Of a stretch of 64,000 nt of DNA, positions 49,298-60,944 are shown in pieces; position 1 is the stretch's first letter, and each line of letters opens with the position of its first letter. Position numbers and translations under genes: made by a program. The stretch comes from Epiperipatus broadwayi (lineage: Eukaryota > Onychophora > Udeonychophora > Euonychophora > Peripatidae), in NCBI GenBank assembly GCA_028023455.1, contig JAQFVV010012396.1:8162085-8226084 (forward strand), given 5' to 3'. The notes beneath the pieces are model-generated. The model was given only the letters and a program-made list of their open reading frames with translations, was not told the origin of the DNA and ran no database searches.

Positions 49298-49508
49298 AAA
49301 TTTTCATATAATACTAAATAATCCATGCACTTTACTACTGCTACACAATGCTTTATTTATCACCCTCTTTTACAGTTTACAGTTTCGATTGCCCCAGCAA
49401 TCTTCTTCAGAACTTTTATATCTCCTAACTTCAACTTTAAAAGAGGGTGATAAATAAAGCATTGTGTAATAGTAGTAAAGTTCATGGATGATTTAGTATT
49501 ATATGATA
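49298..49508. repeat. Foldback repeat with a hairpin in its loop
   Basis: Arms 49300-49373 and 49434-49506 are nearly perfect inverted copies (TTTATTTATCACCCTCTTTT, ACAATGCTTT, GTAGTAAAG). The roughly 60-bp centre, read on the minus strand, contains CTGAAGA, A, a GATTGC-TGGG-GCAATC hairpin and GAAAC. That is hammerhead-like (position 7 of CUGANGA is free), but an extra A sits at the base of stem II and no stem I partner is seen. Confidence 0.7.
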
Positions 49509-49889
49509 TACATTTGGCAATGCAATAAGAAAGATTAGTTAATATAATTTTTTTTATATCATTAAATTAAATTGATATGGATTTACAATTTAGAAGAATA
49601 ATCATTTTACATACAACTAATTTAATTAAAGAGTTATACAGAATCATTATTCTATTATACATCACTCATTATAATAAAATATTCTGTTCTAATCTCACCA
49701 ATTGAAGTGTCACGTCAAAGTTTGTGTTGCACTTCAATGCCCAGATTCATTTTTAGACCTTAAAAATTATTAAAATATTTGCATTTATTCATATTTTCAA
49801 AGTAATAATCATTGATGGCAAAGTTGCTGAAGTAGTTTTGCCACTTCTGGCTGATAAAGAATTTGATGTTTTTTAAACACTAATTTTTA

Positions 49890-50160
49890 AGAATAATTGA
49901 ACAACTGAGAAAAAGACATAGTGTTTCTTGACATTAAACTCAGAATTAAAAGTCAATAATTTACCATGGTAGATGATATGTATTGATAATCAATCCATCC
50001 CTTATTATCATAGGAATAATTATTAATAATAACTGCTGAAAGGACAAAAACATATAGAATAAATATTAGGTATATATGCCCTGCTTGGGTTCTTCAAGAA
50101 CTCAAAGCAAATCAAAAGATCTCCTGACAACTTAACAGCAAACTCTTTTCTGAAACCAAA
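49890..50160 (-). mobile_element. RTE 5' fragment
   Basis: This matches the 5' untranslated part of the LINE at 5.1-10.8 kb, in the same orientation: AACTGAGAAAAAGACAT, TGTTTCTTGACATTAAACTC, GACAAAAACATATAG, ATCAAAAGATCTCCTGAC, GCAAACTC(C)TTTCTG. It continues a little to the left (from about 49800) but holds no recognisable endonuclease. It is a 5' piece without its 3' end, so it was probably left by deletion rather than by normal 5' truncation. Confidence 0.65.
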
Positions 50161-51285
50161 TCAAAAATATATATTGTTGAATGTATTCAAGTAAATACTT
50201 GTATCTTTATTCAAAAAATAATTTTACCTAAACAAAATATCATCATTACCATGTAACAGAATACCATTTATTGATTTAACAGATCTATAGTGTTATTTTT
50301 TAGGTTTATGGGTTACCTTCACTACTTCCAAAATAAGTAAATATCATGATCAATTTCAAAAAATTTTCAAACAGATATTTTTTTATGTTTTAATCCACAA
50401 TCATTTTTGCCTTGTTAGTCATTAATCTTTTACCATTAAAACTTGATATTGTTTATAGAATTTGATATTCATTTTATTATTTAATCAAGGTGAAAATTCT
50501 ATATTTTTAAAAATCAAATACTAACACTATAGTCAATTGCTTTGTGTGTCTTGAGAAATGATAGGGTGTTAGACTAAGAAGCTCAAGGTCAGTGGATTGT
50601 TCCCCGAATCTATCACTTCTGATGGTTGATTTTATTATTTCTTGAGCAATAAGCCATTTGATTTTTTTTATTGACTTCAGCTACTTATATTTAAAACACA
50701 GTTTTTAATATGACTTGGTAAGTCACTAATAAATATCCAAATTAAAAATTTTAGTGGTTAACATCTATTAAAACTTGGTGTGGACAGTAATACTACTTGA
50801 AAATGAATTTCAAATTTCCTATCAGTATTTTGTAATAGACTATTTTTTATTCCACTATAATTTTAATCTTGGAATGTATTAATCTAGGATCTATTAAACC
50901 ATCTTTTAATATAAATGCTCATGAAATAATGACTTTTAAAAAAATTCTGAATTGATTCCTAACTATAATTGACAAGCTGCTAAATTTTTCATTTGAAGTA
51001 TTTTTGTAGCAACCTCTTGTGCAAAACTTCAATATTCAAATTCACTAACCAAATACCACTACATTCAAGAACTTTAAGCTTATGTTTGTGCAATAAAAGT
51101 CATTTTATTAGTATTTATGTTTGAATTGCCAATGAAGAACAGAAAGCTTTCTTTTTCTGAAATTTCAAAATCTAATATTAAATTATAAACATTAATAAAA
51201 TAGATATAATTATTATTTCACAATAATGCTGATGGATGGCTCTTATATGATTGCAATGAGGAGAAAAATGTACTGAGATAAGAAT
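50161..51285. other. A+T-rich non-coding DNA with one tRNA-like patch
   Basis: At 50550-50615, GATAGGGTGTTAGACTAAG followed by GGATTGTTCCCC resembles an A-box and a B-box with normal spacing; probably a decayed SINE head. Nothing else is supported. Confidence 0.4.
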
Positions 51286-51287
51286 TT

Positions 51288-51400
51288 TTTTTTTCTCATG
51301 TGTCATAGCATCAGCCGGGAAGCAAACCCACTAACCCGAGTCAACTGCTTGTAAAGCAGCTGTTGCTGACCTCTCGACCACCAATGCTTGACTAAAAATA
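51288..51400 (-). mobile_element. tRNA-derived SINE, copy 5 (best head)
   Basis: Read on the minus strand: TAGTCAAGCATTGGTGGTCG, an A-box continuing AGAGGTCAGCAA, a perfect CAGCTGC-TTTACAA-GCAGTTG anticodon-type arm, a long variable region, GGGTTTGCTTCCCGG (B-box), CTGATGCTATGACACATGAG and poly-A. The extra bases between the anticodon and T arms, and the TGGTCGAGAGGT A-box, point to a class II (Leu/Ser) tRNA ancestor. Confidence 0.8.
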
Positions 51401-51845
51401 TAATTTGAAAATATATCTAGGAAACCCAACAATAAAATATATCAAACTTCAAACAAATTCATTACTCTGCAATCTTTTTTTATTCAACATATTGCCTTCC
51501 AAAAAAAAAAAAAAGGTTCTCTAATTTAAGTTAACTTCTTTTCTCCACAAAATGAATCCAAATAAGAGCAGTTAAATAAATCATGAACTTTATAATTCCT
51601 TAATTAATATGTCTACCCCATATTTATGTCCTGTAAAGTTAACATCAAGCAATGTTTGTAGTTTCCAGGTAATTTATCTGTTTAAAGAAATGTTTTCAAT
51701 TACTACTATCACTATCCCTACTTTTTTATCAATATAAATTTTGATTGTAATAAAATACATATTATTTATTGAACTGCAAGTGTACAGTATCTTTCAACAC
51801 ACACAATAATATAAATGCTTTTTTATATGTGTACTATGCATATAA
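51401..51845. other. A+T-rich non-coding DNA
   Basis: Nothing supported. Confidence 0.5.
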
Positions 51846-51849
51846 ATTA

Positions 51850-52478
51850 GGATTATATGATAATTCTAGCAAACTTGTAATGTTCAAGTTAATCTGAAAA
51901 GGTAGATCAAACTATAAGAAAGTCTTAGATGCACTGAATCAGTTTTCAGCAGATCACTGCCAAAATCATAGTGCTGAATACAAATGCACAGTTAGAAATA
52001 TGCCTTTATATTAACATGGTCCAATATGTAAATTAGGCTCAGTATGTAAATGAAGAGATTAGATATCCCATTTTTTTGATAATGGGACACAGAACTCTTA
52101 TTTATTGATGGAATGTGGTTCCCTTGCAATATCACAAGCTTATTTATATTCTCTTTCCTATCATTCCTCTTAGAACATATTGTTCTTACATTGGAGGGCT
52201 ATTTTATTGGATCCACATTCCATCAATAAAAAAATCCCATGTCCATTATCGAAAAAATAGAACATCTAATCTCTTCATTTACATACTAAGCTTAATTTAT
52301 ATATTGGACCATGTTAATATAAAGACATATTTTTAACTGCACATTTATATTCAGTGCAATGATTTTGACAGCAATCTACCAAAAACTGTCTCACTACATT
52401 TAAGACTTTCTTATAGTTTGATTTACCTTTTCAGATTAACTTGAACTTTACAAATTTGTTAGAACTATGTAATTGTGT
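51850..52478. repeat. Large foldback element with about 265-bp arms
   Basis: Arms about 51850-52118 and 52213-52478 are inverted copies of one another (GTTCAAGTTAATCTGAAAAG, CTATAAGAAAGTCTTA, TATATTAACATGGTCCAATA, TGATGGAATGTGG), with scattered substitutions and a loop of about 94 bp. There is no open frame beyond chance. The arms diverge by several percent by eye, so it is not a recent duplication. Confidence 0.8.
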
Positions 52479-53780
52479 GAAAAGAGTATATTCTGTTGAG
52501 AATTACAAAATAAACAAAATTTTAAAAAATAACAATATAGTTATTAATAATGCTGTTATTAACAATAAATTAAAGGAGTGCATTTGCATATATGTTCATT
52601 GATTGTATTTATTCATTATACATTCATTCAAAAGTAAAAATAATAAAAAACTTACTATATCATACCTTTGTTTTTTTAAATAAAGTGTTGGAATTTAATC
52701 ACAATTAAACATGCCTGGATAATATATTTTTTCTTCAATAACTTTTTTTTACTTATATAAACATTAGTAGTATTCTCAATTAACTATTCAAACTGTAGGG
52801 TTTCTGAGGCAGCACAAGAATATTTTAGTTCTTATTTTTGTACCTATTTAATCAATATTTTTTAATTTATCACTTAAGAAAGATACTTTACAAATTTTAT
52901 TAAATTTTGTACACTTTTTTACTCTATCCTCAGAAAACATTTTATTATGCAAATACTGCATCATCAATGACAATTATAAGGTATATAAACTTTCACTTTA
53001 ACTTGGAAAAACATTATTAATAAAAGTGATTATTTATGTCATTCCATGATGGGGAAATGCCTGTTGCCATGTTGCAAAATTTATTTACATTTTTTAAAAA
53101 AAAATGTATATTAACTCGCAGATATTGTGGCTCATCATATTTCTATCACTTTAATCAACTGAACTTGGTAATATAATCAGATATTGAAAGGAGCATATTT
53201 TTAACAACCTTCCCAATTTATTTCTATTTTGTGATTAAACACAAGGAGATCCGTGAAAAAAATATACAAGCATACAATATAATATTTTCTGGATGAAACT
53301 GTTATCTCAAATTCCTTTCAAAGTCATTTATTAGTGATTGTATGACTTCATTCAAGATTGTATCTAATGTTTCCAAGTCTTTAATGCTAAAAGTTTTGTG
53401 CACTTTAATATTTTAATTCCAAGTTTTAATTTTTTATAGCAAGTATATCAAGATTTGATTCAAATTGCAAGTATTTGGAGGATGAAAATGTGATCACGAA
53501 AGCATGTGTTTTTATCACTGCTATTGCAGAAACACAATCAATTGTATGAGAATCTTATAAAAAGTAGACCCTAAATGGCTAAGAACAGTAAGGGAGATGT
53601 AAAAAATTTGTTATAACAGTCTTAGATGAAGTAATACCCATTCACCTTCAAGGCAGCAAGTGAAGCTCTTAATCAGGTATTACTAATTGATTATTTACTA
53701 ATTAACTAATTTTCATTTCTGAAACCATTCTACTATCTTCTACTTGAATATACAGTCATCAGTAGCCTGAGTTCATTTTC
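52479..53780. other. A+T-rich non-coding DNA
   Basis: No supported feature. Confidence 0.55.
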
Positions 53781-53782
53781 TG

Positions 53783-53987
<205 letters not shown>

Positions 53988-54440
53988 AGCAGTGGTAGGG
54001 TTGTGGATGTTTAGCTAAAGGTTCACGAATTGTACTAGACTTTAAGAGTTCTGGTGCTCGAACGTCATATGATCTTCTGAATGGCAAACTCACTTAATTA
54101 TTATTATTAACTATGTCCTTTAAAATATAAAAAAAGTATTAAATAAATAACACTTGTTGTAATTAAAATATTACATTTGTATGTATACTGTCCATCAATA
54201 ACTTGTAAAAATATTTACGTGGAATAACGTGGTGTTTTTTGTAACTTTATTTATATATATAGAATAATGTGTACTGATTTTTATTTCATAATTATTAAAA
54301 CATAAAATGACCTATAATTTCTATACAAGTTTATCGTTGGTGTATCATTACATCATTACCTATTGAAAATTATATAGAGATATATCTTTTTAAACTTGTC
54401 TTTGAAAGCTATTTATCTGATAAGACGAAATCATAAAGGC
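53988..54440. other. Microsatellite flank and A+T-rich DNA
   Basis: The first 110 bases are less A+T-rich and could be an interspersed-repeat body. The rest shows nothing. Confidence 0.4.
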
Positions 54441-54469
54441 TTCGATTGTCTTGAGACAACCCGACGTAA

Positions 54470-54850
54470 ATGATTTTTGTTTATTTTCCAGTTTATAATA
54501 TAGCTATTGTCATGCTAAATCAGCAGTGCTGCGGCTTGGCTCTAACCTCTTCACGTGTTATGCTACAGTGTCACCAACAGACTCCGCCACTATCCCAGGG
54601 TGGTGATGTCAGAAGGTCAACTGAGATTTGGCTTTTCCCAGGCGACTGGCTGAGAAATGTCAGGAACAGGCTTCTCTGCAGTTTTTCTATGGTGTTATGT
54701 ATTACTTATTCAACAATAGAACAGCTTGGAAAAAAAACAAAATTTTTTATTTGGGTGAACCTGCTAAAGGTTTCATGCCGGAGTTATTAAAAATTTTACA
54801 GGAGAAAAAGCAAATCAGCTTTTTTTTTTTTTTGAGTATTGGAAATTAAA
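54470..54850 (+). other. Candidate coding exon, unidentified
   Basis: A distinctly less A+T-rich patch. After an acceptor-like TTTGGCTTTTCCCAG ending at 54641, the plus strand reads RLAEKCQEQASLQFFYGVMY, then YLFNNRTAWKKNKIFYLGEP, then AKGFMPELLKILQEKK. It has amphipathic, protein-like composition unlike the other short frames in the window. A donor-like AAG|GTTTCA occurs inside it (near 54769), and no good donor is visible at the frame end before the poly-T. A second overlapping frame begins at 54470. I do not recognise the family. It could be a single exon of a gene spanning the window, a retrocopied fragment, or chance. Confidence 0.3.
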
Positions 54851-55640
54851 ACGAATGTAACAAAACTGCTAACTGGTTTTTTGTGAGAGAGTAAAAAATA
54901 AGATATTAGATCTAATTGAACTTGTTTCGGTAGTTTTTTTAATAATAATGTTACTGTTATTTCCACGTAAATACAAGTTTATATTTACCTCGCCCCCCCC
55001 CCTTTCTAAAGGGATTATAAATATGTGCGCGAACTGTAAATATTTCAATTAATGGATTAATTTATAAAAATACTATGCGTCTAAAATTTTGTGAAGTAGC
55101 CTAATTATTGACAATCTAGAATAAAATATTAAAACAGTTGCAACCAATAGCACACTAATTACTTAGGCAGAGCTCAACAAACACGCACACATGCATATAT
55201 AGCAACAGTTTATGATCTACGTATTTAATAAGACTAAATATGAATGTCTATTGCGGGGAATAATTCGAAGTCGTATCTTATTAATAATGGGCATTGCTTA
55301 GTCTCGTAACTGGTCTATTAGATCTCAGTTATCCTTTATATATATGACATAGATTGTTTTAAATGAAAATTTTAAAATCCAATTAAATGTAGCCAAAATT
55401 TTCATTATAAAACTTGTTATAAATGACCATCGCCTTTCCAAATCTCTCTATCTTTTGTTTTACAAATGCATATAGCTATTTCGCATTAAGTTCTTCAAGA
55501 TCATTCATCTTTCTACTTCCCCTTTCAAACTTTTTTCCAACACAATTCTCATAATCCCTTTATATTTAAACACAGATATGTAATTGAATTTCTGTTAAAC
55601 TAATAATTTATTTAATATTTCATTTACATCTGGGTTTTTG
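54851..55640. other. Non-coding DNA
   Basis: A run of C at 54993-55002 and a slightly less A+T-rich patch at 55020-55320, with no frame or repeat recognised. Confidence 0.5.
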
Positions 55641-55649
55641 TTTTTTTTC

Positions 55650-55865
55650 TTTCTATCTTTGCTTGAGAAAGGTGAATAACTCCATGTATGTGTATGTTTA
55701 AAATTAAAAAAATCAGATATATTAATCTTTAACTGAGGTTTAAAGTTTAGATCTGTGCTAGAGATAATCTCTAGTTTAGAAAATGATTAGTACTAATCAT
55801 TATTGTATTTATCTGTGGTGGATAATGTCAAAGTTGTGAGTGGAATGAGTTTGACAATAAAAATG
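55650..55865 (+). repeat. Dispersed repeat, copy 1
   Basis: It shares with 60945-61135, in inverted orientation, GTGAATAACTCCATGT-like sequence, AATATATTAATCTTTAA-like sequence, AAAGTTTAGATCTGTGC, AGAGATAATCTCTAGTTTAG, TGATTAGTACTAATCAT and GTGGATAATGTCAAAG. The AGAGATAATCTCT centre is itself palindromic. Non-coding; family unknown. Confidence 0.6.
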
Positions 55866-57400
55866 TAACAATTTGCAAATAAGTCATGTTAATTTCAGAA
55901 GAGATGGGAAGAAAGAAACTTAAACGACCTAAAAGATGAGTTTCTGATGACTACACAAATTAATAAGTTAACTATAACTACATGTATATGTATCATACAT
56001 TGATCATCATCAATTCAATGCATATCCATTAGAAGAATATTATTAGTATTATATGAAGCATACTTCGTTTCCTCATTCACATTTATATTAAAAAGTATCA
56101 CAGATTAATTGATTTTTCAACCTTCCTTTAATGATAAGCTTATTTTTATCATGTATTCTTTTAATATATATTTAGCTTGTGACATTGCTATTAATGATTG
56201 TCTTCTGTTGACTTTAAGCTTATTTAAAATAGATACATTAATCGTGGGTGCACCACATCTCAAGTGCATACATTATTTTTTCAAGAAACATTTAAAGTAC
56301 CCATGTTTTGTAGCATAAGTGAGATTTTAAAAATAAGGCAATTCATCAATTTTAATTTAATCACTCTTAAAATTTTTGCATTTCCCCATATTTTAGGAAG
56401 TTTTATCATTAATGTTCTTGTTATTATAATACTTGAGCATATTTTCAAATTACATTGACTAAAATGATAGTGTATTTAAATGTATGTTAAGCCATACCAT
56501 TTCATTTTCCTGATAGCTTTGTCAGACATTTTTATCATCAAAGTATTTTTAACATATCTCAATTTATTTATTTATTTCCTTCCTATCATTATCCTACTTT
56601 TCCCAATTTTTAAGTACTTTACACATAATGATCTCACTGTAGCATTAACAATAAATGAGAATTATACATCCCTCTTCTGTCTGTGTTTTGAATTCCATTG
56701 ATAGACAGGGTTTTTTTTTCTAGGAGTTCCCTGAATTTAATATTGTGGAATAAAGACAAATAAAAAGCTCACAAGAACTATTTTACAATCTAGGTTTTAC
56801 TATCATCAGACAATCAAACACAATGCAGTTTTCTTTTACTCAACAAATTACTTTACAAATATATTTTTAATTAAGATTATTTTATTTTATGATCAGTGCC
56901 TTTGATATGGAGTTCAAATCTAGACTAAGCATATATTTGGTTGGAAAAAAAACAGCAATAAGCAAGCTTACAATTTTTTGTTTGGTGGTTAGCCATTAAT
57001 TCCATTATCTATATAATCATATATCATTAAATGAGTAATAATTGTTGTTATACAGAGGATAAAACAAGGAAAATCTCTCTTTTTTTTTTTATTTCTCTGT
57101 AAACAGCTTTTAAAATACTTAAAAGCATTTTTTTAACTTTATATATTTAAATAAAATAGTAATTTTTGCACCCATAGCTGAACAGTTATATTTTAAAGAA
57201 ATTTACATTTACTTTTTTAATTTTATAATATTTTAATAAAAAGTGCTATTAATTTTTAATAATATTCACTGAGAATAAAAATTAGATAAACTTAATTTTT
57301 TTACAGTTTCTAGGATCCTAGTAATCCTAAAGCTAGTTCAGGCGTAATATTTGCAATATGTATGACTGTATATGTGTGGACATCAATATAGTTTTCTGCA
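55866..57400. other. A+T-rich non-coding DNA
   Basis: Three adjacent short plus-strand frames (56109-56701) are hydrophobic F/I/L-rich translations of T-rich DNA. They overlap in different frames and have no recognisable motif, so they are not called as genes. Confidence 0.5.
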
Positions 57401-57731
57401 AAATTATTTGAATGGTGTTAACTCTTTTGCAATGTGATGCACTATGGCTTCTCCTTTCTCAGAGTCAGGAATCTCTTAGCCACTGTGCCCAGAGAAACTT
57501 GTTAGCCACTTTACCTTCCCTTTTCATTCTCCACCCAAAGATTTTTCATATTCTTTTCTATCCTGTTCCAACTCATTTCTACAACATTATCTTTGTCCAT
57601 TCTATGGCCTTTATATCTAAATCCCCCTTATATGTTTCCAAACCCAGCATAAAAACCAAAAACCCACTTTCTGTATCACTTTGTTTATATTTATTCTCCT
57701 ACAACTTTATTATTTGTACATTTACATTCAA

Positions 57732-57965
57732 TTAACAGATACCCAATATTTTTATGCCTTCCTTATGTAACTTGCAAATTAAATCATCCATATTTCTCCA
57801 TTTATGTATATATTCCCTTGTTGCTAACAATTCTGTTTGAGCCTTAAAAAGCAAACTACTTTCCCTGCTGTTATCATAAATTAACTTATGCCCAATATTC
57901 TGTTTACTTCTATATATATTTAAACTCTTTTTACTCTCCATACTAGTTGTTCTCCATTTCTCCAC
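57732..57965 (-). pseudogene. LINE C-terminal fragment
   Basis: A 77-aa frame downstream of the RT core in element order. The SLLFKAQTELLATREYIHKW block and CKLHKEGIKILGIC resemble the cysteine/histidine knuckle tail found after the RT in several LINE clades. The histidine at the second cysteine position and the early stop suggest decay. Confidence 0.6.
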
Positions 57966-58679
57966 TTCCCTATTTTTTTAATAATACATCTATTCTTCTA
58001 TCCCATTCCTTGCCACTATAACTCTCAACAATCCTAAATACAATCTTCCCACCTTTTGCATAGTATGCTGATATAAAGTCTTTATCCAAATCTTATATAT
58101 ATCATACTACTTTTCTCACTCATTTTGTTGCTTATCCTTTATTCATAACCCAATTAAATACTATTTGGCTATTCTCTTATTATCCATAAATTGCAATCTA
58201 CCAAAAATTTTCATTTTAGCTTTTGCATCTCTCATATAAAAACTTGACCACCCCATTTCTTCTTGAATAGCCTCCTTTGCTGTCCACACATCTACATCTG
58301 ACGCATGTCTTCCTACTTCTCTTTGTACTTTTTCTCTAAATAATTTAGCATCCCTTTATTAACCCATCACACATTGTTATCATAAGCTAACTTGCTACTG
58401 CCACTCCCTTCCATACAATTCTAGCTACATCATATTTATTATATGAAAATGCTGTTAATTTCTTTATCAGTCCTTTTCTTTTCTTTGCTTCATTTATCAT
58501 TTTTTTTTTCTCATTCATCCAAGTAATTTTCTCTAATTACTTAAAATAATTCCCAAATAGTTATAGCTATTCACCACATTTAACTTATACCCCCCTATGA
58601 AAAATCTTTCTCTTCTCTTTTTGCATCTCTTTACCCACCCGTGTGCATGTCTTCAGCATAACTTTCATATCTTTTCTAC

Positions 58680-58860
58680 TTTCTGTACACAAGAACATAT
58701 TATCAGCAAATAATAATATATACAATTCTTTGCCATCTATTAATGGTATTTCTATCCTATTTCTAGACTTTCTATTGCTCTATCCATTTCTCTCAAATAT
58801 AATAAAAATAGATGATGTAGGGCATTCTTGCCTTAGTCCCACCCCATTTTTAACTCTAAC
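58680..58860 (-). pseudogene. LINE RT motifs B and C
   Basis: GLRQECPTSSIFI corresponds to the GXRQGCPLSPXLF block, with E for G. LLFADNMF corresponds to the LXYADDXX box, with N for the second D, which removes the metal-binding residue. The positions and spacing between the two fit a normal RT. Confidence 0.75.
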
Positions 58861-59315
58861 TGATTCTATATTTCCTAATTGATATGTATAGTAATTATTT
58901 TCCTACAATCTCTTAATAAGAGCCACTAAAACTCTATTCATTCCCAAATTTACTAAATTTCTCATAATCTATTTATATTTATTCTAGCATATGTCTTTTC
59001 TATATCTATAAAGACCATATATAACTGACTACCTCATATCTATAAGTTATATGAATACAAATAAACTATCTCATATACACTTATCTGATCAAAAACTTCC
59101 TTGCATTCTCCCACTATATTATTTTTTTCCAACCATTTTGTAACCCTTCCAGCCATCATATATGCAAAAACTTTATATAACACTGATGTTACCATTATTG
59201 ATCTATAATTGTTTGAACTTTCTATGATCCTTATCCTTTACTTTAATTAGTAGCATTACTCTTGTATTATTCCATCTATCTGGAATTCTCTCTTCTGTGT
59301 CATTTTATTAAAACA

Positions 59316-59666
59316 TTATAATAGATTTAATTTTGTCCTATTTCCCAAATTCATCACTATTTCTGCTGCCCATCCATCTAAACCTCTTGCCTTTTCACCT
59401 TTTAATTTCTTCCCTGCCTCATTGAATTCATTTTCTTTAAATTTAATATTTCCATTACTATATGCTTTTATGTTTGTTATCACTTTGTCCTTTATATCTA
59501 ACATCTTTTCCATATCCATTATATACTTATTCAATATTATCTTTAATTTTTGTCTAGAGCTATACTCTTTATACTCAACATCTGGTAATATTGTTTTGCA
59601 ATTTTTTTTACTCCCATCTCTTTCACTTTTATTAATATTCTCCAATAATTTACTATTTAATTTCAT
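59316..59666 (-). pseudogene. LINE linker and RT start fragment
   Basis: The longest surviving frame of this LINE (116 aa). A lysine-rich linker (about residues 1-80) precedes GEKARGLDGWAAEIV (about residues 90-104), the block that opens LINE reverse transcriptases. The plus-strand frame at 59422-59679 is its antisense shadow. Confidence 0.75.
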
Positions 59667-60050
59667 TCTTTATATATAATTATCTATTTTAGCCAACTTT
59701 TTTAAAAATAGTTTTCTCATTTAATATTATATTTTTCACTTTCTTTGTTTTTAATAGCAAATTTATATTCCCTGCATGTTTTTTTCCTCTCTTTTACTCT
59801 TTACTAATTCTCACTTTTTTATTACATTTATTCTTCTGAATATTCTATTCAAAAACCCTATTTTCCACTTTTTCTACTTCACCACACCAGACCTTACATT
59901 CATCCCCAACAAACTCTTCCATGATTTCTTCTAACTTATTCTTATCATTCATTCTCCATCTACATTTTTCACTATGCATTCTGATACTTTCTATTGTTCC
60001 TTCTCAATCTTCCTAATTGTATAAAATCTTTATTTTATACTAAAACTCAA

Positions 60051-60740
60051 TAATCTGGACATGATCTCTTTTTGGTTTAATTTTATAAATTAATAATATT
60101 CTAAAAAACTGAATATTTAAAAACTGACTTATAAATATGGCAATGTACTATAAATGTCTCACAGATATTTATGTTAACATTTTTTTCTGAAAATTTGACA
60201 AATTCTTTATTTTACTTTTTTATTTAATGTGAATGAATGAAAGTGCATTTATAATAACTATAAAAGTCAGTTTTAAAATCTGATACTTTTTTATAAAAAT
60301 TACAATATTTTGAAATATTTTAGCATCAAGTCAATTCTGATATAGCAGACACTGGCCATTTTTTAAATATTATGATAAAGTTTATTAACTTTTATTTCTA
60401 ACAGTAAAATATATGAATAAATTGAAAGTTTACTTGTATATTTGTTTATAATAATCAAGTAATTAGTGTGTAAAAATAATCAAAAATACTTTATAAATAA
60501 AGAAAAACATAATGCTTCATTATACTTCAAAATCTTCGCATGAAAGCTGAACCAAAACACAAACACCCCAGGATATTTTCTCTCTCAAAGAACAAAGAGC
60601 ACTTTTATTCTTAGCCACAGTTTGTAAGATGCTGATCTTTTCAGATTTTTTTCCAACTTTAACACCAATAAAAGCATTCAATTAAAATTTATTTTTTAAA
60701 AATATCCTTGAGTCATTATCACTTAGGATAATGTTAATAA
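60051..60740. other. A+T-rich non-coding DNA
   Basis: Nothing supported. Confidence 0.5.
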
Positions 60741-60817
60741 ATATATTAAATAACCTCAATATTACCACATAATCATTTTAAATTTATATAAATAAAGATA
60801 TAATAAAAAATAAATGA

Positions 60818-60860
60818 CCCCAAGATGCAATTTGTATTGAACCAGCACTCATCAGTTGGT
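60818..60860 (-). ncRNA. Hammerhead-like motif, family 3 copy 1
   Basis: The minus strand reads ACCAA (60860-60856), CTGATGA (60855-60849), hairpin GTGCT-GGTTC-AATAC (60848-60834), AAAT, TGCATC, then TTGGGG. CCAA pairs with UUGG as a short stem I. The GAAA box has lost its G and stem II has one mismatch, so it is probably inactive. Confidence 0.45.
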
Positions 60861-60944
60861 CCACATCACTATCTCTCATATATATCTTTATTATATGAAA
60901 AATATTTAGCTATATTAAATAATAGCATTTTGAATTACAGGTGT

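Larger units (their letters stand above)
57550..60050 (-). mobile_element. LINE of a third clade, 5'-truncated, minus strand
   Basis: The plus strand is strikingly C+T-rich over this interval because the minus strand is a purine-rich coding relic. Order on the minus strand: the endonuclease-RT linker (about 60000-59870, ...KNKLEEIMEEFVGDECK); the frame 59666-59316 ending in KARGLDGWAAEIVMNLGN, the start of the RT fold; a NYRSIMVTSVLYKVFAYMM region (about 59220-59130); VRVKNGVGLRQECPTSSIF (58858-58802), RT motif B; and LYILLFADNMFLCTES (about 58735-58680), where the second catalytic aspartate is now asparagine. A C-terminal frame 57965-57732 follows, with a LLFKAQTELLATREYIHKWR block and a CKLHKEG zinc-knuckle-like remnant. 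No endonuclease is present. It is dead but less decayed than the LINE at 24.2 kb. The 3' end is uncertain. Confidence 0.8.

Noticed and set aside
56109-56701. Three hydrophobic frames that might be a membrane protein
   Set aside because: They overlap in different frames, are F/I/L-rich as any T-rich DNA would give, and show no start context or motif.
57412-57735. 107-aa plus-strand frame
   Set aside because: It reads the C+T-rich antisense strand of the dead LINE and its 3' side.
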